A DNA stretch of 64,000 nucleotides. It comes from CALROG01 sp943369755. GTDB taxonomy: Bacteria; Pseudomonadota; Gammaproteobacteria; Burkholderiales; Burkholderiaceae_C. The position numbers and the translations under genes were made by a program. The notes under the pieces were generated by a model. That model saw nothing but the letters and a program-made list of their open reading frames with translations. It was not told the origin of the DNA and did no database searches. The stretch is taken from assembly GCA_943369755.1 (NCBI GenBank), contig CALROG020000007.1, positions 1-64,000 on the forward strand, given 5' to 3'. Each line of letters starts with the position of its first letter. The first letter of the stretch is position 1. Shown piece by piece: positions 8,405 through 17,442 of this stretch.

Positions 8405-8755
8405 ATGATCACCACCCCCTCCGGCTTGCAGTACGAAGACTCTGTCGAGGGTGACGGCGCGCAAGCTGCACCAGGCCATGACGTCACCGTGCACTACACC
8501 GGCTGGCTCTACACCGATGGCGTGCAAGGCACCAAGTTTGATTCCAGCAAAGACCGCAACGACCCGTTCCAGTTCTCGCTTGGCGCGGGAATGGTCATCA
8601 AGGGCTGGGACGAAGGCGTGGCCGGCATGAAGATCGGCGGCAAGCGCACGCTTATCATCCCCGCCGCGCTGGGCTACGGTGCACGCGGGGCCGGCGGTGT
8701 GATTCCTCCCAATGCAACGTTGAAGTTCGACGTCGAGCTGCTGGGACTGAACTGA
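8405..8755 (+). CDS. FKBP-type peptidyl-prolyl cis-trans isomerase
   Basis: A 116-residue single-domain FKBP, without a signal peptide and therefore cytoplasmic. It covers one complete FKBP domain: VTVHYTGWLYTDG, KFDSSKDRNDPFQFSLGAGMVIKGWDEGVAGMKIGGKRTLIIP, LGYGARGAGGVIPPNATLKFDVELL. Active-site aromatics (the Tyr and Phe/Asp of YTGWL and FDSS, the Trp of GWDEG, the Tyr of LGYGA) are present. CAAAGGAACCACC before the ATG supplies a ribosome site. It converges with the RidA gene, one base apart. Confidence 0.95.
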   Translation: MITTPSGLQYEDSVEGDGAQAAPGHDVTVHYTGWLYTDGVQGTKFDSSKDRNDPFQFSLGAGMVIKGWDEGVAGMKIGGKRTLIIPAALGYGARGAGGVIPPNATLKFDVELLGLN

Positions 8756-8756
8756 G

Positions 8757-9146
8757 TCAACCTCCCGAGCCGCGCCGGGCCGTTACTTCGATCTCGATGC
8801 GCATGCGCGGGTCGGCCAGGCCGGCGGAAATCATCATCGCGGCTGGCCGGATATCACCAAAATAGCGCCGCAGCACCGGCCAGCATGGCGGGAAGTCGTC
8901 GGCCTTCGGCAGCACGTAGGTGACGCGGACCACGTCGCGCAGGCTGGCACCGGCCTGTGCCAGTGCCGCCTCGATGTTCTTCAGGCATTGCTCGGTCTGC
9001 GCCACCACCTCGTCGGCGATCGTCATGGTGCTGTAGTCGAAACCGGTGGTGCCTGAGACAAAAATCCAGTCGCCGTCCACCACGGCGCGCGAGTAGCCAA
9101 TTTCTTGCTCGAAGCTGGAGCCCGAGCTGATGAGTTGTCGTGCCAT
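8757..9146 (-). CDS. RidA (YjgF/YER057c/UK114) family protein
   Basis: A 129-residue Rid-family protein; ATG 9146 is chosen because MARQLISSGSSFEQEIGYSRAVV matches the usual N-terminus and length, while a longer frame reaches 9200. VSGTTGFDY and the TEQCLKNIEAALAQAGASLRDVVRVTYVL helix are diagnostic. The C-terminal arginine of ADPRMRIEIEVTA sits at the position where active RidA deaminases bind the 2-iminoacid carboxylate. It is probably an Rid2-7-type member. Divergent from grpE. Confidence 0.88.
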   Translation of the reverse strand: MARQLISSGSSFEQEIGYSRAVVDGDWIFVSGTTGFDYSTMTIADEVVAQTEQCLKNIEAALAQAGASLRDVVRVTYVLPKADDFPPCWPVLRRYFGDIRPAAMMISAGLADPRMRIEIEVTARRGSGG

Positions 9147-9276
9147 ATCTAACTTTGCATTTGCATTGTGCAACCAGGATAGTGTCGGTGCCGTGGACAC
9201 CCCAATTACAATCCCGGCTCAAATTGCCCCAGCCGACGTTGACTGCCCACAGGGCCGCAAAACCCGATTTTCCTGC

Positions 9277-9304
9277 CTTGAAAAGGGGTTTCCAGCCCCA
9301 AGCT
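9277..9304 (+). promoter_or_regulatory. Sigma32 (heat-shock) promoter of grpE
   Basis: CTTGAAA (9277-9283), 12 bases, then CCCCAAGCT (9296-9304). This closely matches the sigma32 consensus CTTGAAA-N12-14-CCCCATNT. It lies about 35 bases before the grpE ATG. Confidence 0.75.
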
Positions 9305-9339
9305 GCCTCGCAGCCGTACCAGAAAACAATTATCCCAGC

Positions 9340-9915
9340 ATGAGCGAAAACCACCCTGCCTCCCAAAACCCGCCCGAGAAGCCTATCACCCCCGGTGCCC
9401 CCATGAGCGCCGAGGAGCTTGAAGCTGCGCAGGGTGCCAATGAAGCCGACGCGCTGGCAACGGCCCAGGCCGAGCTGACGACGCTGAAGGCCAAGTCGGC
9501 CGACCTGGCCGACCAATTTTTGCGTGCCAAGGCCGAGGCCGAGAATGCCCGTCGCCGAGCCGAGGACGAAGTTTCCAAGGCCCGCAAATTCGCGGTCGAG
9601 TCCTTTGCCGACAGCCTGCTGCCCGTGGCCGACAGCCTGGAAGCAGGGCTGGCCATCAAAGACGCCACGCCTGAGCAAATTCGCGAGGGAGCGCAGGCCA
9701 CCTTGCGCCAGCTCAAAAGCGCGCTGGAGCGCAACAAGGTGCTGGAAATCAACCCGGCGGCGGGCACGAAGTTCGATCCGCACCAGCACCAGGCCATCAG
9801 CGTGGTACCGGCAGAACAGGAAGCCAACACCGTGGTGAACGTGCTGCAAAAGGGCTATCTGATCGCAGAACGGGTGCTGCGCCCCGCGCTGGTCACCGTC
9901 ACAGCCCCCAAATAA
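9340..9915 (+). CDS. grpE: Nucleotide exchange factor GrpE
   Basis: A 191-residue GrpE, the ADP/ATP exchange factor of DnaK. It has an acidic, proline-rich disordered start (MSENHPASQNPPEKP), a long coiled coil (ELTTLKAKSADLADQFLRAKAEAENARRRAEDEV) and the conserved head with FDPHQHQAISV and the PALVTV end. ATG 9340 is preferred over upstream in-frame starts because the sigma32 promoter at 9277-9304 lies between. It is followed 73 bases later by dnaK. Confidence 0.96.
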   Translation: MSENHPASQNPPEKPITPGAPMSAEELEAAQGANEADALATAQAELTTLKAKSADLADQFLRAKAEAENARRRAEDEVSKARKFAVESFADSLLPVADSLEAGLAIKDATPEQIREGAQATLRQLKSALERNKVLEINPAAGTKFDPHQHQAISVVPAEQEANTVVNVLQKGYLIAERVLRPALVTVTAPK

Positions 9916-9988
9916 ATGGCCTTGAATCCGGGTCACTTATCCACAAGTAACCCACATCTGAACTTCATTTGCATCTGGAGAAAAAAAC

Positions 9989-11929
9989 ATGGGAAAAATC
10001 ATTGGTATCGACCTGGGCACCACCAACTCGTGCGTCTCCATCATGGAGGGCAACACGACCCGGGTGATTGAAAACTCCGAAGGCGCGCGCACCACCCCGT
10101 CGATCGTGGCCTACCAGGAAGACGGTGAAGTGCTGGTTGGCGCGTCTGCCAAGCGCCAGGCCGTGACTAACCCGCGCAATACGCTGTACGCCATCAAGCG
10201 ATTGATCGGGCGCAAGTTCACCGAGAAAGAAGTCCAGAAGGACATCGACCTGATGCCCTACAAGATCACCGCCGCCGACAACGGCGACGCCTGGGTCGAA
10301 GTACGCGGCAACAAAATCTCGGCCCAACAGGTCAGCGCGGACATCCTGCGCAAAATGAAGAAGACGGCTGAAGACTACCTGGGCGAGCCAGTCACCGAAG
10401 CGGTGATTACGGTGCCTGCCTACTTCAACGATGCCCAGCGCCAGGCCACCAAAGACGCCGGCCGGATTGCCGGTCTGGACGTCAAACGCATCATCAACGA
10501 GCCCACCGCAGCAGCCCTGGCCTTTGGCCTGGACAAGCAGGAAAAGGGTGACCGCAAGATTGCGGTGTATGACCTGGGTGGCGGAACCTTTGACGTGTCG
10601 ATCATCGAGATCGCCGACGTTGATGGCGAAAAGCAATTTGAAGTGCTCTCGACCAACGGCGACACCTTCCTGGGCGGTGAAGACTTCGACCAGCGCATCA
10701 TTGACTACATCATTGGCGAGTTCAAGAAAGACCAAGGCGTTGACCTGTCCAAAGACGTGCTGGCCTTGCAGCGCCTGAAAGAAGCCGCCGAAAAGGCCAA
10801 GATCGAGCTTTCCAACAGCGCGCAGACGGACATCAACCTGCCGTACATCACGGCCGACGCCTCGGGCCCCAGGCACCTGAACATCAAGCTCAGCCGCTCC
10901 AAGCTGGAAGCCCTGGTGGAAGAACTGATTGAGCGCACCATTGCTCCCTGCCGTATGGCCATCAAGGACGCCGGCGTGTCCGTGGGCGACATCCATGACG
11001 TGATCCTGGTGGGTGGAATGACCCGCATGCCCAAGGTGCAGGACAAGGTGAAAGAGTTCTTTGGCAAAGAGCCGCGCAAGGACGTGAACCCGGACGAAGC
11101 TGTGGCCGTCGGCGCGGCCATCCAGGGCCAAGTCCTCTCAGGTGACCGTAAAGACGTTTTGCTGCTGGACGTGACGCCGCTGAGCCTGGGCATTGAGACG
11201 CTGGGTGGCGTGATGACCAAGATGATCACCAAGAACACCACCATTCCGACCAAGTTTGCCCAGACTTTCTCTACCGCTGACGACAACCAGCCTGCTGTCA
11301 CGATCAAGGTTTTCCAGGGCGAGCGCGAAATTGCCAACGGCAACAAATTGCTGGGCGAATTCAACCTTGAAGGCATTCCGCCGTCGGCCCGCGGCACGCC
11401 TCAGATCGAGGTGTCTTTTGACATTGACGCCAACGGCATCCTGCACGTCGGGGCCAAAGACAAAGGCACCGGCAAGGAAAACAAGATCACCATCAAGGCC
11501 AACTCGGGCCTGAGCGAAGCCGAAATCCAGCAAATGGTGAAGGACGCCGAGCTCAATGCCGCCGAGGACAAGAAAAAACTTGAAGTCGTGCAGGCCAAAA
11601 ACCAGGGCGAGGCGCTGGTGCACAGCGTCAAGAAGAGTCTGGGCGAATACGGTGACAAGCTCGAAGCCGGGGAAAAGGAAAAAATTGAGGCTGCGGTCAA
11701 AGACGTCGAAGAAGCCCTCAAGACTGAGGACAAAGCGGCGATTGACGAGAAGAGCAATACCCTGATGACGGTGAGCCAAAAGCTTGGCGAGAAGATGTAC
11801 GCCGACCAGCAGGCTGCGCAAGCGGCTCAGGCGGCAGCGGCCGGTGCCAGCGGTTCGGAAGCTGCGTCGGGCAAACCAACCGACGACAATGTGGTTGACG
11901 CCGAAGTCAAGGAAGTGAAGAAGGGTTGA
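9989..11929 (+). CDS. dnaK: Molecular chaperone DnaK (Hsp70)
   Basis: A full-length 646-residue Hsp70. Present are the nucleotide-binding signatures IGIDLGTTNSCVS at the start, IYDLGGG-type VYDLGGGTFDVSIIEI, and ILVGGMTRMPKVQ, then the interdomain linker VLLLDVTPLSLGIE and the substrate-binding domain. The helical lid ends in a Gln/Ala/Gly-rich tail and the C-terminal DDNVVDAEVKEVKK (EEVD-like). The ribosome site GGAG is nine bases before the ATG. A weaker sigma32-like CTTGAA..CCACAAGT (9921-9949) lies before it, so it may have its own heat-shock promoter as well as grpE read-through. Confidence 0.98.
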   Translation: MGKIIGIDLGTTNSCVSIMEGNTTRVIENSEGARTTPSIVAYQEDGEVLVGASAKRQAVTNPRNTLYAIKRLIGRKFTEKEVQKDIDLMPYKITAADNGDAWVEVRGNKISAQQVSADILRKMKKTAEDYLGEPVTEAVITVPAYFNDAQRQATKDAGRIAGLDVKRIINEPTAAALAFGLDKQEKGDRKIAVYDLGGGTFDVSIIEIADVDGEKQFEVLSTNGDTFLGGEDFDQRIIDYIIGEFKKDQGVDLSKDVLALQRLKEAAEKAKIELSNSAQTDINLPYITADASGPRHLNIKLSRSKLEALVEELIERTIAPCRMAIKDAGVSVGDIHDVILVGGMTRMPKVQDKVKEFFGKEPRKDVNPDEAVAVGAAIQGQVLSGDRKDVLLLDVTPLSLGIETLGGVMTKMITKNTTIPTKFAQTFSTADDNQPAVTIKVFQGEREIANGNKLLGEFNLEGIPPSARGTPQIEVSFDIDANGILHVGAKDKGTGKENKITIKANSGLSEAEIQQMVKDAELNAAEDKKKLEVVQAKNQGEALVHSVKKSLGEYGDKLEAGEKEKIEAAVKDVEEALKTEDKAAIDEKSNTLMTVSQKLGEKMYADQQAAQAAQAAAAGASGSEAASGKPTDDNVVDAEVKEVKKG

Positions 11930-11957
11930 TCGCGGATACTGCGTGCCGCGTTCACTC

Positions 11958-12000
11958 GCCGCGTTCGACAGGTCCCTGCGGATCGTCGACGCGGCGTTTT
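11958..12000 (+). terminator. Long stem-loop between dnaK and dnaJ
   Basis: GCCGCGTTCGAC, a 15-base loop, and GTCGACGCGGC (one bulged A), followed by GTTTT. It could be a partial terminator or an mRNA-stabilising structure that sets the dnaK:dnaJ ratio. Confidence 0.55.
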
Positions 12001-12024
12001 CACTGAAACGGTTGACGGAACATC

Positions 12025-13170
12025 ATGGCCACCAAAAGAGACTTTTACGAAATTCTGGGCGTCCCGAAAAACGCCTCGGAAGAAGAGATCAAGAAGGCAT
12101 ATCGCAAGCTGGCGATGAAGCATCACCCGGATCGCAACCAAGGTGATGCGGCCAAGGACTCCGAGACCCGCTTCAAGGAGGCAAAGGAAGCCTACGAGAT
12201 GCTGTCGGACGCGCAGAAGCGCGCGGCCTATGACCAGTACGGCCATGCCGGCGTAGACCCAAACATGCGCGGCCCGGGTGCTGGGGGCGCTGAAGGTTTT
12301 GGTGGCTTTGCGGAAGCTTTTGGTGACATTTTTGGCGACGTGTTCGGGGGTGCCCGTGGCCGCGGTCAGGGTGGCCGACAGGTCTACCGTGGCAGCGACC
12401 TGAGCTACGCCATGGAAGTCACGCTGGAAGAGGCGGCTCATGGCAAGGACGCGCAAATTCGCATTCCAAGCTGGGACGAGTGCGGCACCTGCCATGGCAG
12501 CGGGGCCAAGCCCGGTACCAAACCCATTGTTTGCACCACCTGCCATGGGCAGGGCGCAGTGCAGATGCGACAGGGCTTCTTCAGCGTGCAGCAGACCTGC
12601 CCACAATGCCACGGCACCGGCAAGATCATCCCCGAGCCCTGCACCACCTGCCAGGGTCAAGGCAAGCTCAAAAAACAGAAAACGCTGGAGGTGAAAATCC
12701 CCTCCGGAATCGACGACGGCATGCGTATTCGCAGTACCGGCAACGGCGAGCCGGGCACCAACGGCGGCCCCCCCGGCGATCTGTACATCGAGATCCGTCT
12801 CAAGAAGCACGAAATATTCGAGCGTGATGGTGACGACCTGCACTGTGCTGTGCCGATCAGCTTCACCACCGCAGCACTGGGTGGCGAAATTGACGTTCCT
12901 ACACTTGCAGGCAAGGCGGCCATTGACATCCCTGAAGGGACGCAAGCCGGCAAACAGTTTCGCCTGCGTGGCAAAGGCATCAAAGGGGTGCGCTCCAGCT
13001 ACCCCGGCGACCTGTACTGCCACATTACTGTGGAAACACCGGTCAAGCTCACCGAACACCAGCGCAAGTTGCTGAAAGAGTTTGAGGATTCGCTCAAGAA
13101 GGGCGGTGCCAAGCACTCGCCCACGGAACAAAGCTGGACCGACAAGCTAAAGGGCTTCTTCAGCGCCTAG
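12025..13170 (+). CDS. dnaJ: Chaperone DnaJ (Hsp40)
   Basis: A 381-residue class I J-protein, co-chaperone of DnaK. The J domain occupies residues 1-70 with the HPD tripeptide in KHHPDRNQ. A Gly/Phe-rich linker (GAGGAEGFGGFAEAFGDIFGDVFGG) follows. The zinc-binding domain has four CxxCxGxG-type repeats (CGTCHGSG, CTTCHGQG, CPQCHGTG, CTTCQGQG). The C-terminal substrate-binding domains complete the protein. It is 95 bases after dnaK, with the stem-loop at 11958-12000 in between. Confidence 0.97.
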   Translation: MATKRDFYEILGVPKNASEEEIKKAYRKLAMKHHPDRNQGDAAKDSETRFKEAKEAYEMLSDAQKRAAYDQYGHAGVDPNMRGPGAGGAEGFGGFAEAFGDIFGDVFGGARGRGQGGRQVYRGSDLSYAMEVTLEEAAHGKDAQIRIPSWDECGTCHGSGAKPGTKPIVCTTCHGQGAVQMRQGFFSVQQTCPQCHGTGKIIPEPCTTCQGQGKLKKQKTLEVKIPSGIDDGMRIRSTGNGEPGTNGGPPGDLYIEIRLKKHEIFERDGDDLHCAVPISFTTAALGGEIDVPTLAGKAAIDIPEGTQAGKQFRLRGKGIKGVRSSYPGDLYCHITVETPVKLTEHQRKLLKEFEDSLKKGGAKHSPTEQSWTDKLKGFFSA

Positions 13171-13204
13171 AGCAAGGCTCAGTCTTGGGCGTCGGGGATC
13201 GGGT

Positions 13205-14290
13205 TCAAAAAAGCCGGGTCTGCCCTGCGGGCGACGGGCGGAGAAACAATGAAGTGTCCAGCTCAATGCGCTGGCGGTTCAAACCCAGCCGTGCGCAGGC
13301 CTTCTCAAAGCGCTGACGAATCAACTCCGCCCATAGGCCCGCGCCCTTCATGCGGGTGGCGAAGTCGGCGTCGTAGTCCTTGCCGCCGCGCATCTCCTGA
13401 ATGCGCGCCATCACGCGGTCTGCGCGCTGCGGGTAGTGCAGCGCAAGCCATTCACGAAACAGCGGGCTCACCTCCCAGGGCAGGCGCAGCACGGTGTAAA
13501 ACGCGCTGCGCGCGCCTGCCTCCCAGGCGGCTTCCAGTACCTGCTCCATGTCGTCATTGATGAAGGGGATTTGGGGCGCGACACTTACGCCTACGGGCAC
13601 CCCCTGCGCGGCCAGCTCCCGGATGGTGCGCAGCCGACGCTGGGGTGCGGCGGCGCGCGGCTCCAACTTGCGTGAAAGCGTTGCGTCCAACGTCGTCACG
13701 GTGATGTACACCACCGCCAGCCGTTGTGCGGCCATCGGGGCAATCAGGTCCAGATCGCGCTCCACCCCGCTGGATTTGGTGACCAGTGCAAACGGGTGCT
13801 GCGTCTCTTGCAACAGCTCGATCACGGCGCGCGTCAACCGCAGGTCGCGCTCGACCGGTTGATAACAATCGGTCACGGTGCCTATTGCCAGGCTGGTCGG
13901 CCGATAGGCTGCACGAGACAGCTCAGCACGAAGCAACGCCGCGATGTTGCGTTTAGCGATCAGCTTGGTCTCAAAGTCCAGCCCAGGCGACAAGCCCAGG
14001 TAGCTGTGGGTGGGCCGTGCGTAACAGTAGATGCAGCCGTGCTCGCAACCCCGGTAAGGGTTGAGCGACTGCCCGAAGTAGATGTCGGGCGAGCTGTTAT
14101 GGCTGATTGCGCTGCGCGCATCTTCAAAGCTGAGCGTGGTGGCTGGCGGCGACGAGCCTGAGTTGTGATCATCTTCCTGCGTACCCCAGCCATCGTCATA
14201 GGCGTCCCGGGCGTCACGCGCGAAGCGATTCGCAATAAAGGTGGCTGCACCCCTCCCTTTGATCGCCGAGACCGGGATAATACTGTTCAT
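13205..14290 (-). CDS. PA0069-family radical SAM protein
   Basis: A 361-residue radical SAM protein of the SPL-related PA0069 family, whose function is not established. The 4Fe-4S motif is CEHGCIYCYAR (CxxxCxxC). The preceding SPDIYFGQSLNPYRGCEHG and the following THSYLGLSPGLDFETKLIAK are family landmarks. ATG 14290 (MNSIIPVSAIKGRGAA) is the typical start; the frame extends upstream to 14413 into promoter-like DNA. It converges with dnaJ, 34 bases apart, and is divergent from the GbsR-like regulator. Confidence 0.9.
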   Translation of the reverse strand: MNSIIPVSAIKGRGAATFIANRFARDARDAYDDGWGTQEDDHNSGSSPPATTLSFEDARSAISHNSSPDIYFGQSLNPYRGCEHGCIYCYARPTHSYLGLSPGLDFETKLIAKRNIAALLRAELSRAAYRPTSLAIGTVTDCYQPVERDLRLTRAVIELLQETQHPFALVTKSSGVERDLDLIAPMAAQRLAVVYITVTTLDATLSRKLEPRAAAPQRRLRTIRELAAQGVPVGVSVAPQIPFINDDMEQVLEAAWEAGARSAFYTVLRLPWEVSPLFREWLALHYPQRADRVMARIQEMRGGKDYDADFATRMKGAGLWAELIRQRFEKACARLGLNRQRIELDTSLFLRPSPAGQTRLF

Positions 14291-14386
14291 AAAAACAGTA
14301 TATCGACTGCCGCGAGTTGCACAACATCGGTGACGCCTTGGAGTCAGCTCTTCAATAACACTGTGCTCATCCTGAGTTTTCAGTAG

Positions 14387-14416
14387 TTTCTGAAAATTCA
14401 GAAATTTTGACATAAT
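14387..14416 (+). promoter_or_regulatory. Palindromic operator overlapping the promoter of the cydAB regulator
   Basis: TTTCTGAA-aa-TTCAGAAA (14387-14404), perfect 8-bp arms, followed by CATAAT (14411-14416) as a likely -10 box. TTCTGA 17 bases upstream would be the -35 and lies inside the palindrome. Transcription would begin near the ATG at 14423, so the mRNA may be leaderless; no Shine-Dalgarno sequence is visible. Confidence 0.55.
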
Positions 14417-14422
14417 CTAGCC

Positions 14423-15004
14423 ATGTCGCAGCCAAACCCGCTCCCATCCCTCAACCGTCAGTTCATTGCGCATTTCGGTGAAATGGGCAGTCGATGGGGT
14501 ATCAACCGCACTGTAGGCCAGATCTACGCGCTGCTCTATATCTCGCAGACCGCCCTGAACGCTGACGACATCGCAGAAACTCTGGAGTTCTCGCGCTCCA
14601 ACGTCAGCATGGGCCTGAAGGAACTGCAGGCCTGGCGACTGGTGCGCCTGCGCCATCAAGCAGGGGATCGGCGCGAATATTTCGAGGCGCCGGCCGACGT
14701 CTGGGAGATCTTCCGCGTGCTGGCCGAGGAACGGCGTCGGCGTGAAATCGAGCCAACCTTGTCGATGTTGCGAATGGCCCTGCTGGAAGAGCCGGTTAAC
14801 GATGCCGAGCGACACACCCAGGAGCGCATGCGCCAGATGCACGACCTGATCGACCGTCTGATGACCTGGTTTGACGATGTGCAGAAGCTGGCACCTGAAA
14901 CGGCGATGCAGCTCATGGGTATGGGTGCCACAGTCACCAAAGTGCTCGAATTCAAGGACCGGGTCACAGGCAGGTCGTCCGGCAACAAGCACCGGGAACC
15001 CTGA
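14423..15004 (+). CDS. GbsR/MarR-like transcriptional regulator of cytochrome bd genes
   Basis: A 193-residue GbsR-type member of the MarR superfamily. The wHTH is visible in GQIYALLYISQTALNADDIAETLEFSRSNVSMGLKELQAWRLVRLRHQAGDRREYFEAPADVW. A long helical C-terminus follows, as in GbsR. The stop at 15004 is two bases before cydA, so it is cotranscribed with cydAB and is the obvious candidate for its control. The perfect palindrome overlapping its own promoter suggests autoregulation. The effector is not evident from the sequence. Confidence 0.85.
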   Translation: MSQPNPLPSLNRQFIAHFGEMGSRWGINRTVGQIYALLYISQTALNADDIAETLEFSRSNVSMGLKELQAWRLVRLRHQAGDRREYFEAPADVWEIFRVLAEERRRREIEPTLSMLRMALLEEPVNDAERHTQERMRQMHDLIDRLMTWFDDVQKLAPETAMQLMGMGATVTKVLEFKDRVTGRSSGNKHREP

Positions 15005-15006
15005 AC

Positions 15007-16395
15007 ATGGACGTACTCCTTCTGTCGCGAATCCAGTTCGCCGCGAACATCAGCTTCCATATCCTGTTCCCGACGATCAACATCGCGCTGTGCTGGTTTC
15101 TGGTTTACTTTCGGCTACGCCACCGTGCGGCAAAAGGCACAGCGGCGCAACAGGCCTGGGAAGAGGCCTACTACCTCTGGACCAAGGTGTTCGCGCTCAG
15201 CTTCGCACTTGGCGTGGTATCGGGCATCACCATGAGTTTCCAGTTCGGCACCAATTGGCCGGGCTACATGGAAAAAGCTGGCAACATCGCCGGGCCGCTG
15301 CTCGGCTACGAAGTGCTCACTGCCTTCTTTCTGGAGGCCACCTTCCTGGGTGTGATGCTGTTTGGGCGCGGCCGGGTTTCAGACCGGGTCCACATGATTG
15401 CCACGCTGATGGTGGCAACCGGCACCACGCTATCGGCCTTCTGGATTCTGAGCCTGAATTCGTGGATGCAAACTCCCGCAGGTTACAAGATCATCGACGG
15501 TGTGATGCATGCCGACAGCTGGTGGGCCATCGTCTTCAACCCTTCCTTCCCCTACCGCCTGGCGCACAAGCTGCTGGCCTCCACTCTCACCGCGTCGTTT
15601 CTCATCGCCGGGCTTTCTGCCTGGCAATTGCTGCGTAAAACCGCAAATGCCGGCACCCACCGCGCGTTGCATTGCGCCGTGATGGCGGCGGCGATCACCA
15701 TCCCGATCCAGATCCTGGCGGGCGACTTGCATGGCCTGAACACCTTGCACCACCAGCCGGCCAAGATTGCGGCCATCGAAGGCATTTGGCACACCGAGAA
15801 GAGTGCGCCGCTTACGTTGTTCGGCTGGCCCAATGAAAAGGAACGCCGAACCGACTACGCCATACAGGTGCCCAAGCTGGCCAGCCTGATCCTGGCGCAC
15901 GACATCAACGCTGAGATCAAAGGCTTGAATGAGTTCCCCAACGCGCATCCACCGGTGGCACCGGTTTTCTGGAGCTTTCGCGTGATGGTCGGCATGGGCC
16001 TGCTGATGCTGGCCGTTTCGTGGTGGACGGCCTGGACACTGTGGCGCAATCGCAAGGCCAAGATTGCCCAAGGCGCAGCGTTCTCGCGTTGGCAATTGCG
16101 CGGACTCGCGGCCATGACCTTCTCGGGCTGGGTAGCGACGCTCGCCGGCTGGTATGTGACGGAGGTCGGCCGTCAGCCGTTCCTGATATATGGCGTGTAC
16201 CGCACCGCTGACATGGTGGCCGACCATCCCGCAGGCATGGTGCTGGGCACACTCGTTGCGTACCTGGTGGTCTATGCCTTCCTGCTGGTCTCCTATGTGC
16301 TGGTTCTGCTGCACATGGCGCAACACCCAACCATGCCCACGACCGAGGCAGCGCAAAGCGGCACGACCGTCACGCCCATCGGCGCGCCGGTCTGA
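15007..16395 (+). CDS. cydA: Cytochrome bd ubiquinol oxidase subunit I
   Basis: A 462-residue, multi-helix inner-membrane haem subunit of cytochrome bd quinol oxidase, which reduces O2 without pumping protons. The first helix carries the conserved His of ISFHILFPT. FALGVVSGITMSFQFGTNWPGY and GWYVTEVGRQPFLIYGVYRTADMV are signatures. The length and the short segment between the central helices suggest the short-Q-loop (CIO-like) type rather than the long E. coli type. The GRQPF version differs from the more common GRQPW. Confidence 0.95.
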   Translation: MDVLLLSRIQFAANISFHILFPTINIALCWFLVYFRLRHRAAKGTAAQQAWEEAYYLWTKVFALSFALGVVSGITMSFQFGTNWPGYMEKAGNIAGPLLGYEVLTAFFLEATFLGVMLFGRGRVSDRVHMIATLMVATGTTLSAFWILSLNSWMQTPAGYKIIDGVMHADSWWAIVFNPSFPYRLAHKLLASTLTASFLIAGLSAWQLLRKTANAGTHRALHCAVMAAAITIPIQILAGDLHGLNTLHHQPAKIAAIEGIWHTEKSAPLTLFGWPNEKERRTDYAIQVPKLASLILAHDINAEIKGLNEFPNAHPPVAPVFWSFRVMVGMGLLMLAVSWWTAWTLWRNRKAKIAQGAAFSRWQLRGLAAMTFSGWVATLAGWYVTEVGRQPFLIYGVYRTADMVADHPAGMVLGTLVAYLVVYAFLLVSYVLVLLHMAQHPTMPTTEAAQSGTTVTPIGAPV

Positions 16396-16410
16396 ACGCG
16401 AGGACAACAC

Positions 16411-17442
16411 ATGGAAATGCAAATGACCTGGGCTTCGATCCTGCCGCTGATCTTCATGGCCGTCATGGGCCTGGCACTGTTGGCCTACGTGGTACTGGAC
16501 GGCTACGATTTGGGGGTGGGCATTTTGCTGCCGTTTGCCACCGATGCTGAAAAAGACATCATGGTCTCCAGCATCGGGCCGTTCTGGGATGCCAATGAAA
16601 CCTGGCTGGTTCTGGGAATCGGCGTGCTGCTGATCGCCTTCCCAAAGGCACACGGGCTGGTGCTGTCGGCTCTGTACCTGCCGGTGGCAGTGATGCTGAT
16701 CGGCCTGACGCTGCGCGGGGTGTCGTTCGACTTCCGGGTCAAGGCACGCGCCGAGCACAAAGCGCTGTGGAACGGCTTGTTCGCACTAGGCTCGCTGATG
16801 GCAGCAATGGCGCAAGGCTGGATGCTGGGTGCCTACCTCACCGGGTTTGATAGCGGCGTCTGGCCGCTGGCGTTTGCCACCGGTATCGCGCTCACGCTGC
16901 CCACCGCCTATGCCATGCTTGGCGCGGGCTGGCTGGTGATGAAGACATGGGACAGGTTGCAACAAAAAGCGCTGGGCTGGGCAAGGGCGGTGATTCTGCC
17001 CATGGGTGTGGCACTGGTCGGCATTTCAATGGCGACACCGCTGGTCAGCACCACTGTATTTGAGAAATGGTTCAGCATGCCGCAGTTCATCGGCCTGCTG
17101 CCCATTCCCCTGGCATGCGCTGTGGCGTTCTTCGCAGCCTTCCATGTCATCAGCAATCCCAAGGTGGTGGCAGCGGGCTACGGCTGGGTGATTTTTGCCA
17201 GCACCGTACTGATGTTCATGCTGGCCTTCCTGGGCCTGGCGTACAGCATCTACCCCTACATCGTGATCGACAGGCTCACTGTCTGGCAGGCCGCCAGCGC
17301 GCACGAGTCACTGGTCGTGATCTTCATCGGCCTGGCCATCACATTGCCAGCGATCATCATTTACACGATCTTCATGTACCGGGTTTTCTGGGGCCCAGCG
17401 CGGGTATTGAGCTACTTGGCATCAGTGCAGCGCGACACTTGA
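16411..17442 (+). CDS. cydB: Cytochrome bd ubiquinol oxidase subunit II
   Basis: A 343-residue membrane partner of CydA. The N-terminal helix has YVVLDGYDLGVGILLPF, and FWDANETWLVLGIGVLLIAFP is the second signature. It starts 15 bases after cydA; a second in-frame ATG at 16417 is possible. No CydX-like small subunit is visible in the 89 bases between cydB and the convergent oxidoreductase gene. It forms an operon with the upstream regulator and cydA. Confidence 0.95.
   Translation: MEMQMTWASILPLIFMAVMGLALLAYVVLDGYDLGVGILLPFATDAEKDIMVSSIGPFWDANETWLVLGIGVLLIAFPKAHGLVLSALYLPVAVMLIGLTLRGVSFDFRVKARAEHKALWNGLFALGSLMAAMAQGWMLGAYLTGFDSGVWPLAFATGIALTLPTAYAMLGAGWLVMKTWDRLQQKALGWARAVILPMGVALVGISMATPLVSTTVFEKWFSMPQFIGLLPIPLACAVAFFAAFHVISNPKVVAAGYGWVIFASTVLMFMLAFLGLAYSIYPYIVIDRLTVWQAASAHESLVVIFIGLAITLPAIIIYTIFMYRVFWGPARVLSYLASVQRDT

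Noticed and set aside
9965..11131. 388-residue minus-strand frame across dnaK
   Set aside because: Antisense shadow of the most conserved gene in the window.
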